From: Halomonas denitrificans
GTDB lineage: Bacteria; Pseudomonadota; Gammaproteobacteria; Pseudomonadales; Halomonadaceae
Direction of reading: 5' to 3'
Length of the DNA stretch: 64,000 bases
NCBI RefSeq assembly: GCF_003056305.1
Contig: NZ_PYVX01000003.1
Location: 124,001 to 188,000 of the forward strand
Part shown: in pieces, positions 34,644 through 44,802 of the stretch
Layout of the letters: each line of letters starts with the position of its first letter
How positions within the stretch are numbered: position 1 is the stretch's first letter
Made by a program: the position numbers and the translations under genes
The notes under the pieces: generated by a model
What the model was told of the DNA's origin: nothing
The model's database searches: none
What the model saw: only the letters and a program-made list of their open reading frames with translations

Positions 34644-35369
34644 TCAGAGGTCGCCGAAGCGGGCCTGCAGCAGCGACAGCGCCACCACCGGCGCGGTCTC
34701 GGTGCGCAGCACGCGCGGGCCGAGGGAGAGCGGGGCGAAGCCTTGGGCCCGGGCGGCCTCGACCTCGGCCTCGGCGAGCCCGCCCTCCGGGCCGATCAGC
34801 ACGGCGGCACTGGCGGGCGCCTCGGCCGCTTCCAGGGCGCCGGCGGTGCCGGGGTGCAGCACCAGGCGCAGCGCCTCGTCGCGGGCGGCGAGCCACTCGG
34901 CCAGGCCCACCGGGGGGTGGACGGGCGGCAGGGTCGCGCGGCCGCACTGCTCACAGGCGCTGGCCGCCACGGCCTGCCAGTGGGCGAGCTTCTTGGCCGC
35001 CCGCTCGCCCTTGAGCCGCACGTCGCCGTGCTCGGTGTAGAGCGGGGTGATGGCCGCCACGCCGAGCTCGACCGCCTTCTGGATGGCGTAGTCCATGCGA
35101 TCCCCCTTGGAGATCGCCTGGCCGAGATGCACCGCCAGCGGCGACTCGCCGCGCCCCTGCTCGACGGCCTCGAGGCGCGCCACCACCCGCTTGCGGGAGG
35201 CCTCGACGAGCACCGCCCGGGCCTCCAGGCCAGCGCCGTCGAAGAGGCGCAGCTCGGCCCCCTCGCCCAGGCGCAGCACCCGCGCCACGTGGCGCGCCGG
35301 CCCCTCGGGCAGAACGACGTCGCCGCCGACGTGGAAGTCGGCGGCGACGTGGATGCGCGGCGCCTTCAC
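34644..35369 (-). CDS. rsmE: 16S rRNA (uracil1498-N3)-methyltransferase
   Basis: This 241-residue SPOUT methyltransferase has an N-terminal PUA-like part and the trefoil knot. Knot segments are AVLIGPEGGLAEAEVEAA near residue 190 and SLGPRVLRTETA near 215. It methylates U1498 of 16S rRNA. The order here is secB, rsmE, CvfB-like on the minus strand. No frame disruption is seen. Confidence 0.95.
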   Translation of the reverse strand: MKAPRIHVAADFHVGGDVVLPEGPARHVARVLRLGEGAELRLFDGAGLEARAVLVEASRKRVVARLEAVEQGRGESPLAVHLGQAISKGDRMDYAIQKAVELGVAAITPLYTEHGDVRLKGERAAKKLAHWQAVAASACEQCGRATLPPVHPPVGLAEWLAARDEALRLVLHPGTAGALEAAEAPASAAVLIGPEGGLAEAEVEAARAQGFAPLSLGPRVLRTETAPVVALSLLQARFGDL

Positions 35370-35402
35370 GGGCGGCTCTCGCTCATGAGGGTCGGCATCG
35401 GC

Positions 35403-35915
35403 TTACTGGGTCGCCTGCTCGCCGGCGGCCTGGGCCTGCTCGGCCTCGCGCTTCTTCTTCTGGGCGTAGATCGCCTCGAAGTTGACCGGCGCCAGCATCA
35501 GCGGCGGGAAGCCGCCGCGGTTGACCAGGCTGTCGATGCACTCGCGGGCATAGGGGAACAGCACGTTGGGGCAGAAGGCACCCAGGGTGTGGTCGAGCTG
35601 CTGACCCTCGAGGCCGCCGATGCGAAACAGGCCGGCCTGCTCGATCTCGGCCAGGAAGGAGGTGGTGCCCTCCTCGCTGTGGGTGACCTGGGCGGTGACC
35701 TTGATCACCACCTCATAGAGGTCTTCCCCGACCTGCTGGTGGGTGGTGTTCAGGTCCAGGCCGACCTTGGGCTTGAACGGCTGCTGGAAGATCGCCGGCG
35801 AGTTGGGCGCCTCGAAGGAGAGGTCCTTGACGTAGATGCGCTGCAGGGCGAACTGCAGCTGCGGCTTGTCCTGCTGGCCGTTGGCGCCGGCGTTCTGGTT
35901 GTTCTCTTCCGCCAT
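35403..35915 (-). CDS. secB: Protein-export chaperone SecB
   Basis: This 170-residue protein matches SecB. Segments are LQRIYVKDLSFEAPNSPAIF, an acidic VKVTAQ-type strand and the LFPYARECIDSLVNRGGFPPLMLAPVNFEAIY C-terminal block (in part). It keeps secretory preproteins unfolded for SecA as a tetramer. Charged, Gln- and Asn-rich tails precede and follow the core. It is next to a YibN-like rhodanese, as in the E. coli yibN-grxC-secB group, but the glutaredoxin gene is missing between them. Confidence 0.96.
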   Translation of the reverse strand: MAEENNQNAGANGQQDKPQLQFALQRIYVKDLSFEAPNSPAIFQQPFKPKVGLDLNTTHQQVGEDLYEVVIKVTAQVTHSEEGTTSFLAEIEQAGLFRIGGLEGQQLDHTLGAFCPNVLFPYARECIDSLVNRGGFPPLMLAPVNFEAIYAQKKKREAEQAQAAGEQATQ

Positions 35916-35973
35916 GGGAAAGGTCCTTTGTCCGGTGAAAATATCGGGGAAACGGGTCCGGGAGCGGCGTCGC

Positions 35974-36396
35974 CTACTTCCTGACGACCGGCAGGCCGTC
36001 CGCCTGCCACTGGGCCATGCCGCCCTTGAGCTTCAGGACGCGCTCGAAGCCCGCCTTGGCGAGCTTGGCCTGGGCGACGCCGGCGCTCTGGCCGTGCTTG
36101 CAGGCCACGATGATCGGCTTGCCCTTGAACTTCTCGAGCTCGCGCAGGCGCTCGTCGAGCTTGCTCTGCGGGATGTTGCGCGCCCCGGCGATGTGGCCCG
36201 ACTTGAAGTCGTTGGCCTCGCGCAGGTCGACCACCACGGCGTCCTCGCGGTTGACCAGCTGGGTGGCCTCGCTGGAGGTCACGCCTCCGGCGCTGCTGCT
36301 GCGGACCTCGTAGGCGAGCCAGGCGATCAACACCACCAGGAAGGCCCCCACCAGCAGGGGATGATTCTGCACGAATTCGAACAGCTGATCGATCAT
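35974..36396 (-). CDS. Membrane-anchored rhodanese-like protein (YibN-like)
   Basis: This 140-residue protein has one N-terminal membrane helix (residues 14-32) and one rhodanese domain. The active-site loop is CKHGQS with Cys near residue 98, in IIVACKHGQSAGVAQAKL. The domain ends with LKGGMAQWQADGLPV. Such proteins move sulfane sulfur or act in redox control at the inner membrane. The start at ATG 36396 places the helix at the N-terminus. It is divergent from gpmI, with a 217-base gap. Confidence 0.9.
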   Translation of the reverse strand: MIDQLFEFVQNHPLLVGAFLVVLIAWLAYEVRSSSAGGVTSSEATQLVNREDAVVVDLREANDFKSGHIAGARNIPQSKLDERLRELEKFKGKPIIVACKHGQSAGVAQAKLAKAGFERVLKLKGGMAQWQADGLPVVRK

Positions 36397-36613
36397 GGGT
36401 TCGGCTAACTCTTTATCGGGTACACGGTGAACGGGGCCGGCCAGTCGCGGCGGCGCCCAGTATACACAAAGCCGCGGCGCGCCGCGGCCCGGGCGCCGGC
36501 CAAAATGACGTCCGACGGTGCCGTGCGATATGATGCCGCAAGCAGATGCAAGTCGCGACCCTGGCCGCCCCAGAGGCCGGCCGGGCGCGACCCCGACCAC
36601 GAGGCCCTCCCCC

Positions 36614-38182
36614 ATGACCGACCCCCGTACCCCGCGTCCGGTAGCCCTGATCATCCTCGACGGCTACGGCCACAACGAGTCGCCCACCGACAACGCCGTC
36701 CTCGCCGCCCGCACCCCGGTGATGGATCGCCTGTGGCAGGAGCAGCCCCACAGCCTGATCCACACCGACGGCCGCTACGTGGGCCTGCCGGATGGCCAGA
36801 TGGGCAACTCCGAGGTCGGTCACATGAACCTGGGGGCCGGGCGCGTCGTCTACCAGGACTTCACCCGCATCACCAAGGCCGTCGAGGAGGGCGAGCTCGA
36901 CGCCATCGACGCCCTGACCGCGCCGATCGACGCCGCCGTGGCCGCCGGCCGGGCCGTGCACCTGCTGGGCCTGCTCTCGCCGGGCGGCGTGCACAGCCAC
37001 GAGGACCACATCCTGGCCATGGCCGAGCTGGCCGCCCGCCGCGGCGCCCGGCGGATCTACCTCCACGCCTTCCTCGACGGCCGCGACACGGCGCCGAAGA
37101 GCGCGATGGCCTCGATCGAGCGCGCCAACGCCCGTCTCGCCGAGCTGGTGGGCGCCGAGCAGGGCTTCGTGGCCTCGATCATCGGCCGCTACTTCGCCAT
37201 GGACCGCGACAACCGCTGGGACCGCGTCGAGAAGGCCTATCGCCTGATCACCGAGGGGGCGGGCGAGTTCACCGCGGAGTCCGCCGAGCAGGGCCTCGAG
37301 CAGGCCTACGCCCGCGGCGAGACCGACGAGTTCGTCGCCGCCACCAGCATCCGCCCCGCCGGCGCCGCGGTGGCCCTGGCCGACGGCGATGCGGCCATCT
37401 TCATGAACTTCCGTGCCGACCGCGCCCGGGAACTGACCCGCGCCTTCGTCGAGGACGGCTTCACGGGCTTCGCGCGCCAGGCGCGGCCCCGGCTGGCCGC
37501 CGAGGGCCTGGTGATGCTGACCCAGTACGCCGCCGACATCCCGGCCCCGGCCGCCTTCCCGCCGGCGGAGCTCGTCAACACCCTGGGCGAGGTGATGGAG
37601 ACGCGCGGTCTCACCCAGCTGCGCATCGCCGAGACCGAGAAGTACGCCCACGTCACCTTCTTCTTCTCCGGCGGGCGCGAGCAGGAGTACCGGGGCGAGA
37701 CCCGGGTGCTGGTGCCCTCCCCCCAGGAGGTGAAGACCTACGACGAGAAGCCCGAGATGAGCGCCGTGGAGGTCACCGACCGCCTGGTGGAGGCGATCGA
37801 GGGCGGCCAGTACGACCTGATCGTCTGCAACTACGCCAACGGCGACATGGTCGGCCACACCGGCCAGTTCGACGCCGCGGTGAAGGCCATCGAGGCCGTG
37901 GACGCCTGCGTCGGCCGGGTGGTGGAGGCGATCCAGCGCGCCGGCGGCGCCTGCCTGGTGACCGCCGACCACGGCAACGCCGAGCAGATGATCCACCCCG
38001 AGACCGGCGCCCCCCAGACCGCCCACACCACCTTCGACGTGCCGCTGATCTACGTCGGGCCGCGCCCGGTGCGCCTGCTCGACGACGGCCGGCTGTGCGA
38101 CATCGCCCCGACCCTGCTGACCATGATGGACCAGCCGGTGCCCGAGGAGATGACCGGACGCGTACTCATCGAGGCCGAGTGA
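36614..38182 (+). CDS. gpmI: 2,3-bisphosphoglycerate-independent phosphoglycerate mutase
   Basis: This 522-residue alkaline-phosphatase-superfamily enzyme converts 3-phosphoglycerate to 2-phosphoglycerate. The first metal site is in [11 protein letters not shown]. The catalytic Ser is in [14 protein letters not shown] near residue 70. [10 protein letters not shown] and [13 protein letters not shown] supply further metal ligands. Full length. The ATG at 36614 is the family start, and the envC gene overlaps its stop by four bases, so gpmI-envC form one transcript, as in E. coli. Confidence 0.97.
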   Translation: MTDPRTPRPVALIILDGYGHNESPTDNAVLAARTPVMDRLWQEQPHSLIHTDGRYVGLPDGQMGNSEVGHMNLGAGRVVYQDFTRITKAVEEGELDAIDALTAPIDAAVAAGRAVHLLGLLSPGGVHSHEDHILAMAELAARRGARRIYLHAFLDGRDTAPKSAMASIERANARLAELVGAEQGFVASIIGRYFAMDRDNRWDRVEKAYRLITEGAGEFTAESAEQGLEQAYARGETDEFVAATSIRPAGAAVALADGDAAIFMNFRADRARELTRAFVEDGFTGFARQARPRLAAEGLVMLTQYAADIPAPAAFPPAELVNTLGEVMETRGLTQLRIAETEKYAHVTFFFSGGREQEYRGETRVLVPSPQEVKTYDEKPEMSAVEVTDRLVEAIEGGQYDLIVCNYANGDMVGHTGQFDAAVKAIEAVDACVGRVVEAIQRAGGACLVTADHGNAEQMIHPETGAPQTAHTTFDVPLIYVGPRPVRLLDDGRLCDIAPTLLTMMDQPVPEEMTGRVLIEAE

Positions 38183-39363
38183 GCCGGGGCCCGGAGCGCC
38201 AGGGCGTGACGGGGCGGCGTGCCGCGTCGGCCGGCCTGATGGCGAGCCTGGTGCTGGGCCTCGCCCTGGCCGGCCCGCTTGCCGCCGCCCCCTCCGAGCG
38301 CGAGGCCCAGGCGCGCCTCGACGCCCTGGGCGAGGAGATCCTGGCCGCCTCCGGCCGGCTCTCCACCACCCGGGAGGCCCGCGACGAGGCGAGCGAGGCG
38401 CTGCGCGAGGTGGAGACGGCGCTCGCCGAGACCCATCGCCGCCTCGACGCCCTGCAGGCCGAGCGGCGCGCCCTGAACGACGAGATCGCCGACCTCGAGG
38501 CGCGGCGCGAGCGCCTGGCCGACGAGCGGCGCGGGCAGCGCGACGCCCTCGAGGTCCAGCTCGAGGCCTTCTACCGGCTCGGCCTCACCCCCCAGCTCAA
38601 GCTGCTGCTCAACCAGGACGACCCGGCCCGGCTCGACCGCCTGCAGCACTACCTCAACCGCCTGGCCCGGGCCCGCCACGAGCGCCTCGATGCCCTCGAG
38701 CGCCTGGAGCGCGAGCTCGCCGAGACGCGCCAGGCCCTGGCCGAGCGCGGCGAGCGGCTGGCGGCCGTGACGGCACGCCTCGACGAGCGCAGCGCCGCGC
38801 TGGCCGAGCAGAGCGCCGAGCGCGCCGCGCTGGTGGCGAAGCTGGACGAGCGCTTCGCCAGCGAGCAGGCCCGGCTGGCGACCCTCGCCCAGGACCGCGC
38901 CCATGCCGAGCGCACCCTGCGCGAGGTGCAGGAGCGCCTGGCACGGCTCGAGCGCCCGCCGCCCTCCACCGCCATCGAGGAGACCCGGGGCGCGCTGCCC
39001 TGGCCGGTGCAGGGCAGCATCGCCTCTTCCTTCCGCCACGGCGAGGGGGTGCACCTCAACGGCCTGGTGATCCGCGCCGCCGAGGGCACCCCCGTGCGCG
39101 CCGTGCACCCCGGCCGGGTGGTCTTCGCCGACTGGATGCGCGGCTTCGGCAACCTGCTGATCGTCGATCACGGCGACCGGGTGATGACCCTGCACGCCCA
39201 CCTGCAGCACTTCTCCGCCGGGGTGGGCAGCGCGGTCGACCGCGGCGATACCCTGGGCGCCGTGGGCGCCAGCGGCGGCCAGGGCCAGCCGGGGCTCTAC
39301 TTCGAGGTGCGCCGCGACGGCCAGCCCATCGACCCCCGGGGCTGGATCGCCAGCCGACCCTGA
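38179..39363 (+). CDS. envC: Murein hydrolase activator EnvC-like
   Basis: This 394-residue protein starts at GTG 38179, overlapping the gpmI stop as GTGA. It has a basic N-region and hydrophobic signal core ([18 protein letters not shown]), so it is exported. A long coiled coil fills about residues 40-260. A C-terminal LytM domain follows from about 290. In the LytM domain the zinc motif HxxxD is degenerate (HLNGLV) while the later TLHAHL is kept. This is the EnvC signature: it activates AmiA and AmiB amidases at the septum rather than cutting wall itself. A later internal GTG or ATG start is possible but would shorten the signal. Confidence 0.92.
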   Translation: MSRGPERQGVTGRRAASAGLMASLVLGLALAGPLAAAPSEREAQARLDALGEEILAASGRLSTTREARDEASEALREVETALAETHRRLDALQAERRALNDEIADLEARRERLADERRGQRDALEVQLEAFYRLGLTPQLKLLLNQDDPARLDRLQHYLNRLARARHERLDALERLERELAETRQALAERGERLAAVTARLDERSAALAEQSAERAALVAKLDERFASEQARLATLAQDRAHAERTLREVQERLARLERPPPSTAIEETRGALPWPVQGSIASSFRHGEGVHLNGLVIRAAEGTPVRAVHPGRVVFADWMRGFGNLLIVDHGDRVMTLHAHLQHFSAGVGSAVDRGDTLGAVGASGGQGQPGLYFEVRRDGQPIDPRGWIASRP

Positions 39364-39448
39364 ATCGCCGCCGTGCGCCGCGACTATTCCATCGACGCCG
39401 GGGCGCGGGCTATGCTGGGCCGCCCGCCCCGCAACCGCGAGAGTCTGC

Positions 39449-40750
39449 ATGCTCCTACGTCCCGCCGCCCTGCCTTCCGTGACGCGCCGCCTGGTGGCGG
39501 TGCTGCTGCCGATCGCCCTGCTGGCCATCGCCCCGCTGCCCGCCGCCGCCCAGAGCGCCGCGGACGATGACCTCCCGGTGGCCGAGATCCAGGCCTTCGC
39601 CGAGGTGTTCGAGCGCATCAAGCGCGCCTACGTGGAGGAGGTCGAGGACGAGGACCTGCTGCGCAACGCCATGCGCGGCATGCTCAGCGAGCTCGACCCC
39701 CACTCCGCCTACCTGGACAGCGAGGAGTTCGCCAGCCTGCGCGAGTCCACCCAGGGCGAGTTCGGCGGCGTGGGCATCGAGGTGGGCATGGAGGAGGGCC
39801 AGCTGACGGTGATCACGCCCATCGACGACACCCCGGCCTCCCGGGCCGGCCTGCGCTCCCGGGACCGGATCCTGCGCATCGACGACACCCCCACCGACCG
39901 GCTCTCGCTGCAGGAGGCGGTCAACCTGATGCGCGGCGAGCCGGGCACCCAGCTGCGGCTGACCATCCTCCACCAGGACGCCAACGCGCCGCTGGAGGTC
40001 ACCCTGACCCGCGAGATCATCCGCACCCAGAGCGTCAAGCACGAGCTCCTGGAGGAGGGCTACGGCTACCTGCGCGTCAGCCAGTTCCAGAGCCGCACCG
40101 GCCAGCAGGTCGACGAGGCCCTGGCGAGCCTGCAGGACGACGGCCCCCTCCAGGGCCTGGTGCTCGACCTGCGCAACAACCCCGGCGGGGTGCTGCAGGC
40201 GGCGGTGGACGTGGCCGACGCCTTCCTCGACAGCGGGCTGATCGTCTACACCGAGGGGCGCCTGGCCGACAGCGCGATGCGCTTCTCCGCGGGCCGCGAG
40301 ACCGCGGCGCCCGAGGTGCCGCTGGTGGTGCTGATCAATGGCGGCAGCGCCTCGGCGGCGGAGATCGTCGCCGGCGCCCTGCAGGACCAGCGCCGCGGCG
40401 TGGTGATGGGTACCCAGAGCTTCGGCAAGGGCTCGGTGCAGCAGATCATGTCGCTGGGCAACGACGAGGGGCTCAAGCTGACCACGGCGCTCTACTTCAC
40501 CCCCGACGGCCGCTCGATCCAGGCCCAGGGCATCGAGCCCGACGTGGAGGTGATCCGCGGCCGCCTGGAGGTCGCCGAGGGCAACGGCCTGGACGTGCGC
40601 GAGGCGGATCTCCAGGGCCATCTGGGCGCCTCGGACGATCCGCAGGAACGCAGCGAGATGAGCCAGCGGCTGCGCGAGGACTACCAGCTCGGCGAGGCCC
40701 TGAACCTGCTCAAGGCCCTCGACGTACTCAGCCGGCGTCGCGCCGGCTGA
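39449..40750 (+). CDS. ctpA: Carboxy-terminal processing peptidase (S41 family)
   Basis: This 433-residue periplasmic protease has a signal peptide (residues 16-35, ending PAAAQ), a PDZ domain from about 95, and the S41 core. The catalytic Ser is in NGGSASAAEIVAGAL near 300 and the Lys in GTQSFGKGSVQ near 325. CtpA enzymes trim or degrade periplasmic proteins, including cell-wall enzymes. It follows envC by 85 bases, as in other gammaproteobacteria, where it controls the hydrolases activated by that system. Its stop overlaps the convergent ubiI gene by 23 bases. Confidence 0.95.
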   Translation: MLLRPAALPSVTRRLVAVLLPIALLAIAPLPAAAQSAADDDLPVAEIQAFAEVFERIKRAYVEEVEDEDLLRNAMRGMLSELDPHSAYLDSEEFASLRESTQGEFGGVGIEVGMEEGQLTVITPIDDTPASRAGLRSRDRILRIDDTPTDRLSLQEAVNLMRGEPGTQLRLTILHQDANAPLEVTLTREIIRTQSVKHELLEEGYGYLRVSQFQSRTGQQVDEALASLQDDGPLQGLVLDLRNNPGGVLQAAVDVADAFLDSGLIVYTEGRLADSAMRFSAGRETAAPEVPLVVLINGGSASAAEIVAGALQDQRRGVVMGTQSFGKGSVQQIMSLGNDEGLKLTTALYFTPDGRSIQAQGIEPDVEVIRGRLEVAEGNGLDVREADLQGHLGASDDPQERSEMSQRLREDYQLGEALNLLKALDVLSRRRAG

Positions 40751-42017
40751 GGGGACGACAGGCGGCGGGCAGCCGGCCGCGATGGCCGGTCGCCTGCTGC
40801 ATCAGCAGCCGCTTGAGCGGCCCGAACCGATCCACCCCGGAAAGCCCCAGGTTGCGGGCCAGGGTCAGGGCCGGATGGCGCGCCCCGAACAGCAGCCGGA
40901 AGCCGTCCATCAGCGCCAGCATGGCGGCGTTGTCGCCGCGGCGTCGCCGGGCATAGCGGGCCAGCACGTGTCCGTCGCCGGGCGCGAGCCCCCGCCGACG
41001 CCCCTCGATTACCTCCTCGGCCAGCACCGCGGCATCCATCAGCCCCAGGTTCACCCCCTGGCCCGCCAGCGGGTGGATGCTGTGCGCCGCATCGCCCACC
41101 AGGGCGAAGCCCGGGCGCACGTACGCTTGGGCGTGGCGCTGGATCAGCGGCACCGCCAGCGCCCGGTCGACCACCGTCACCTCGCCGAGGCGATGCTCGA
41201 GGGCCGCGCCCAGCGCCTGCCCCAGCGCCTCCGGGGAGAGCGCCGTCAGGCGTTCGGCCTCCTCCGGCGTCGTCGACCAGACGATGGAGCAGTGGCGGGC
41301 GTCGCCCTCGACGGACAGCGGCAGGAAGGCCAGCGGCCCCGTCGCCAAGAAGACCTGGCGCGCCACGCCGCCGTGCTCGCGGGCCGTGCGCACCGTGGTG
41401 ACCACCGCCACCTGGCCGGTGTCGCGCTCGCGGGTCTCGATGCCGGCCCGCTCGCGCAGCGGCGAGCGGGCGCCGTCCGCGGCCACGATCAGCGGGGCCC
41501 GGAGCCGCTCGCCATCTCCCAGCACCACCGTGCGCGGCTCGCCCTCGCTCTCTGTCTCGCCCCCGGCCTCGAGCTCGGCCACCCGGGCGCCGTAGCGCAG
41601 GGTGACCGTGGGCAGCTCCGCCAGGCACGCCTCCAGGGCCGCCAGGGTCACGTCGTTCTCGACGATGTGCCCGAGCACCGGCACCCCGGCCTGGTCCGCG
41701 GAGAAGTTCACCTCCCCGCTGCCCTCGCCGTCCCACACCTGCATGAAGCGGTAGGGGCTGACCCGGCGCGCGGCCATGGCCGGCCAGGCGCCCAGTCCCA
41801 CCAGCAGCTGGCGGGAGACCGGGGTCAGGGCGCTGACCCGCATGGCGGGCGCCCCCCGGCCCGCGGCCTGCCCGTCGAGCGGCGCCTCGCGGGCGTCCAG
41901 CAGGGCCACCGGCAGCCCGGCCCGGCCCAGCAGGCAGGCCAGGGTCGCGCCCACCATGCCGCCGCCGACGATGATCGCCTCGAACGCCTGCGGCGCGGCT
42001 TGCGGTTCTGCGCTCAT
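40728..42017 (-). CDS. ubiI: 2-octaprenylphenol hydroxylase-like FAD monooxygenase (UbiI/VisC type)
   Basis: This 429-residue flavin monooxygenase has an N-terminal FAD motif GGGMVGATLACLLGRAGL, the DGARSPLRE motif and the second FAD motif GDAAHSIHPLAGQGVNLGL near 305. These are features of the UbiH/UbiI/UbiF group that hydroxylate ubiquinone precursors. Position after ubiH in the pepP-ubiH-ubiI order points to UbiI (VisC), which acts at C5. The ATG at 42017 was chosen because the FAD motif follows at the right distance. UbiI versus UbiF is not settled by sequence alone. Confidence 0.88.
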   Translation of the reverse strand: MSAEPQAAPQAFEAIIVGGGMVGATLACLLGRAGLPVALLDAREAPLDGQAAGRGAPAMRVSALTPVSRQLLVGLGAWPAMAARRVSPYRFMQVWDGEGSGEVNFSADQAGVPVLGHIVENDVTLAALEACLAELPTVTLRYGARVAELEAGGETESEGEPRTVVLGDGERLRAPLIVAADGARSPLRERAGIETRERDTGQVAVVTTVRTAREHGGVARQVFLATGPLAFLPLSVEGDARHCSIVWSTTPEEAERLTALSPEALGQALGAALEHRLGEVTVVDRALAVPLIQRHAQAYVRPGFALVGDAAHSIHPLAGQGVNLGLMDAAVLAEEVIEGRRRGLAPGDGHVLARYARRRRGDNAAMLALMDGFRLLFGARHPALTLARNLGLSGVDRFGPLKRLLMQQATGHRGRLPAACRPLSRRDAG

Positions 42018-42117
42018 GGCGTCTGCTCCTCGTGGTGGCCCGGCGGGCCATGCCGTCTGTTCATCGTATGCGTTTCCGTCCCTATCCTTCCGGTCTTTCA
42101 CCTTGCCGGCCCTGGCG

Positions 42118-43365
42118 CTAGCGTTCCAGCCCCATGGCCCGGCGCGCCAGGGTCCGGCGCAGCGGCCCCACCAGGTTCAGCCCGACGAGCCCCGCCGCCC
42201 GGGCGTGGGAGAGTACGGGGTGGTCGAGGCCGAAGAGCCGGATCAGGCCGTCGCTGAAGCGGATGACGTCCTGGCGGTCGCCGTCGCGGCGCGCCTCGAA
42301 GTCCTGCAGCACCGCCGCGCTCCCCGGCGCCTCGCCGCGCTCGTCGCCGGCCTCGATGGCCGCCACCAGGTCCATCACCCCGCGCAGCGCCAGGTTGAAG
42401 CCCTGACCGGCCACCGGGTGCAGAGAATGGGCCGCGTTGCCGAGCACGGCCAGCCCCGGGCGCACCGTCTCCCGCGCCGTGACCAGCGAGAGCGGGTAGG
42501 CATGGCGGCGCCCGACCCGGCGGAAATGCCCGGCGCGATCGCCGAAAGCGCGCTGCAGTTCGGCCAGGAAGTCGCCGTCGGCAAGCGACAGCCGCCGCGT
42601 CTCCTCGCCCCGCGCGTGGGTCCAGACCAGCTCCATGGTCTGCCCCGGAAGGGGCAGCAGGGCGATGGGGCCCTCGGGGGTGAAGCGCTCATAGGCGATG
42701 CCGTCGTGGGGGCGGCTGACCTCGACGCTGGCGATCAGCGCCACCTGCTCATAGGGCCGCTCGCGGCTTTCGATGCCCAGGCGCTCCTTGAGCCCCGAGC
42801 GCCCGCCGTCGGCGAGCACCGTCAGGCCCGCCTCCAGCACGCTGCCGTCCGAGAGGGTGAGCCGATGTCCCTCGGCGACGGGGGCGATGCCCTCCACGCT
42901 CGCCGGACAGTGCCAGTCGAGCGGCAGCTCGCCCAGCCGCCCGTGCAGGGCGCGCCCCATCCAGGCGTTGGGCACCACGTGCCCCAGCGCCTCGACGCCG
43001 AGCTCCGCGGCGCGCAGCCGGGTCACGCCGAGCCGGCCCCGCTCGCTGACGTGGATGGTGCGGATCGGCGCCGCCTGCTCGGCCATGGTCTCCCAGACCC
43101 CCAGGCACCCGAAGTGGCGGGCCGAGCCGCAGGCGATGGCGCTGGCCCTCGCATCGAAGCTCGGCTGCCAGGGCTCGGCCAGCCGGCGATCCAGCGGCGC
43201 CGGCTCGATCACCGCGACCCTGAGCCCCGTCCGCTCGACCTGCGCGGCCAGGGCACAGCCCAGGCTGGCGCCCACCAGGCCGCCGCCGACGATGGCGATA
43301 TCGACCCGCTCGCCCCGCCGCTCCGCTACCGCTTCGCTACCCCGCGCGTCCCGCGTCGACGTCAT
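42118..43365 (-). CDS. ubiH: 2-octaprenyl-6-methoxyphenyl hydroxylase (UbiH)
   Basis: This 415-residue FAD monooxygenase belongs to the same family as its neighbour, with GGGLVGASLGCALA at residue 28 and GNAAHSLHPVAGQGFNLALRG near 305. The Asn in GNAA in place of Asp is usual for UbiH. It hydroxylates C1 of the quinone ring in ubiquinone synthesis. It lies between pepP and the ubiI-like gene on the minus strand. The two probably arose by an old duplication. Confidence 0.93.
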   Translation of the reverse strand: MTSTRDARGSEAVAERRGERVDIAIVGGGLVGASLGCALAAQVERTGLRVAVIEPAPLDRRLAEPWQPSFDARASAIACGSARHFGCLGVWETMAEQAAPIRTIHVSERGRLGVTRLRAAELGVEALGHVVPNAWMGRALHGRLGELPLDWHCPASVEGIAPVAEGHRLTLSDGSVLEAGLTVLADGGRSGLKERLGIESRERPYEQVALIASVEVSRPHDGIAYERFTPEGPIALLPLPGQTMELVWTHARGEETRRLSLADGDFLAELQRAFGDRAGHFRRVGRRHAYPLSLVTARETVRPGLAVLGNAAHSLHPVAGQGFNLALRGVMDLVAAIEAGDERGEAPGSAAVLQDFEARRDGDRQDVIRFSDGLIRLFGLDHPVLSHARAAGLVGLNLVGPLRRTLARRAMGLER

Positions 43366-43430
43366 GCCTGCCGCCCCTTTGTTTCATAACGTACATTACA
43401 TAAAAGCATTGAAAGCCTCTCGCCAGCTGG

Positions 43431-44768
43431 TCACTCCGTGACCATCAGCGCCTCGATATCGGCCACCCGCTTGGGCACGGAGGCGGTCAGCACCTCGCCC
43501 CCCTCGGCGGTGACCGCCACGTCGTCCTCGATGCGGATGCCGATCCCCCGGAAGGCCTCGGGCAGGTCGTCGGCGTCGGGCACGTAGAGCCCCGGCTCCA
43601 CGGTGAGCACCATGCCGGGACGCAGGGGCCGCGGCTGGCCCGCCTGGCGATAGGCGCCGACGTCGTGCACGTCGAGCCCCAGCCAGTGGGAGGTCGAGTG
43701 CAGGTAGAAGCGCTGGTAGCTGCCGTCGTCGATGCGCGCCTGGACGTCCCCCGCCAGGAGCCCCAGCTCGATCAGCCCGGCGGTGAGGTCGTGCACCACG
43801 CCGGCGTGGATCGACGCCAGGGTGGCGCCGGGCCGCACCGCCGAGATGGCGCGCTCCTGGGCCGCCAGCACCACCTCGTAGAGAGCCCGCTGGGCCGCCG
43901 TGAAACGGCCGTTCACCGGGAAGGTGCGGGTGATGTCGCCGGCATAGAGGTCGAACTCGACGCCGGCATCGATCAGCACCAGCTCGCCGTCCCGCAGCGG
44001 GGCGTCATTCTCGAGATAGTGCAGCACACAGGCGTTGGGGCCGCCACCGACGATGCTGGCGTAGGCCGGCCCGCTGCCGCCCTGCCAGCGGAACTCGTGC
44101 TCGAGCTCGGCCTGCAGCTGGCGCTCCACCAGGCCGGGGCGGCAGGCCCGCATGGCGCGTGCCTGGGCCCGAGCGGAGATCTCCCCGGCATGGCGCAGCA
44201 GCGCGAGCTCGGCCTGGCTCTTGACCAGGCGCTGCTCGTGGATCAGCGCGCTGACGTCGGCGAAGGCGGCCGGTATCGACGCCCCGCGGCGGGCGTGCCC
44301 CGCCAGCTCGCCGCGCACCTCCTCGGCGAGCGCCAGGGCCCCGGCGTCGTCCAGCGGCAGGTAGAGCGTCTCGCGACCCTCCAGCAGCAGGGCCAGGCGC
44401 TCGTCGCGCTCGGCATTCTCGAAGGCCTGGTCGAGGCCGTGGTCGCGCACCGCGCCCTCGGCGCCCAGGCGCCGGCCGGTCCAGGTCTCCAGCGCCGGGT
44501 CGCGATCCTGGCAGAACAGCACGCTCTCGCCGGCCTCGCGGCCGGGCAGCAGCACCAGCAGCGCCTCCGGCTCGGGAAAGCCGGTCAGGTAGTGGAAGTC
44601 GCTGTCCTGACGAAAGGGGAACTCGCTGTCGCGCGAGCGGGTGACCAGGGCGGCGCCCGGCAGCAGCACGGCGCTGCCGGCGGAAAGCTGCGCCATCAGG
44701 GCGCGGCGCCTCGCGCGGTACTCGTCGCTGGCGATCGGCGCGGGGCGGGGCAGGGTCTCGGGGGACAT
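43431..44768 (-). CDS. pepP: Xaa-Pro aminopeptidase
   Basis: This 445-residue enzyme of the M24 family removes N-terminal residues that precede proline. After an N-terminal domain, the pita-bread domain supplies metal ligands in IDAGVEFDLYAGDITRTFPV, HSTSHWLGLDVHDVG, VEPGLYV and RIEDDVAV. The ATG at 44768 is the family start, while the frame is open 54 codons upstream within the ygfB region. It is the second gene of the ygfB-pepP-ubiH-ubiI run, a conserved operon in gammaproteobacteria. Confidence 0.96.
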   Translation of the reverse strand: MSPETLPRPAPIASDEYRARRRALMAQLSAGSAVLLPGAALVTRSRDSEFPFRQDSDFHYLTGFPEPEALLVLLPGREAGESVLFCQDRDPALETWTGRRLGAEGAVRDHGLDQAFENAERDERLALLLEGRETLYLPLDDAGALALAEEVRGELAGHARRGASIPAAFADVSALIHEQRLVKSQAELALLRHAGEISARAQARAMRACRPGLVERQLQAELEHEFRWQGGSGPAYASIVGGGPNACVLHYLENDAPLRDGELVLIDAGVEFDLYAGDITRTFPVNGRFTAAQRALYEVVLAAQERAISAVRPGATLASIHAGVVHDLTAGLIELGLLAGDVQARIDDGSYQRFYLHSTSHWLGLDVHDVGAYRQAGQPRPLRPGMVLTVEPGLYVPDADDLPEAFRGIGIRIEDDVAVTAEGGEVLTASVPKRVADIEALMVTE

Positions 44769-44802
44769 CGCGGCTCCTCGGTGGCGGGGTGGGGTCGGCG
44801 GC

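Noticed and set aside
36427-38178. Long open frame upstream of envC, read through gpmI in another frame
   Set aside because: Only the part after 38179 resembles EnvC. The upstream part is a shadow of gpmI.
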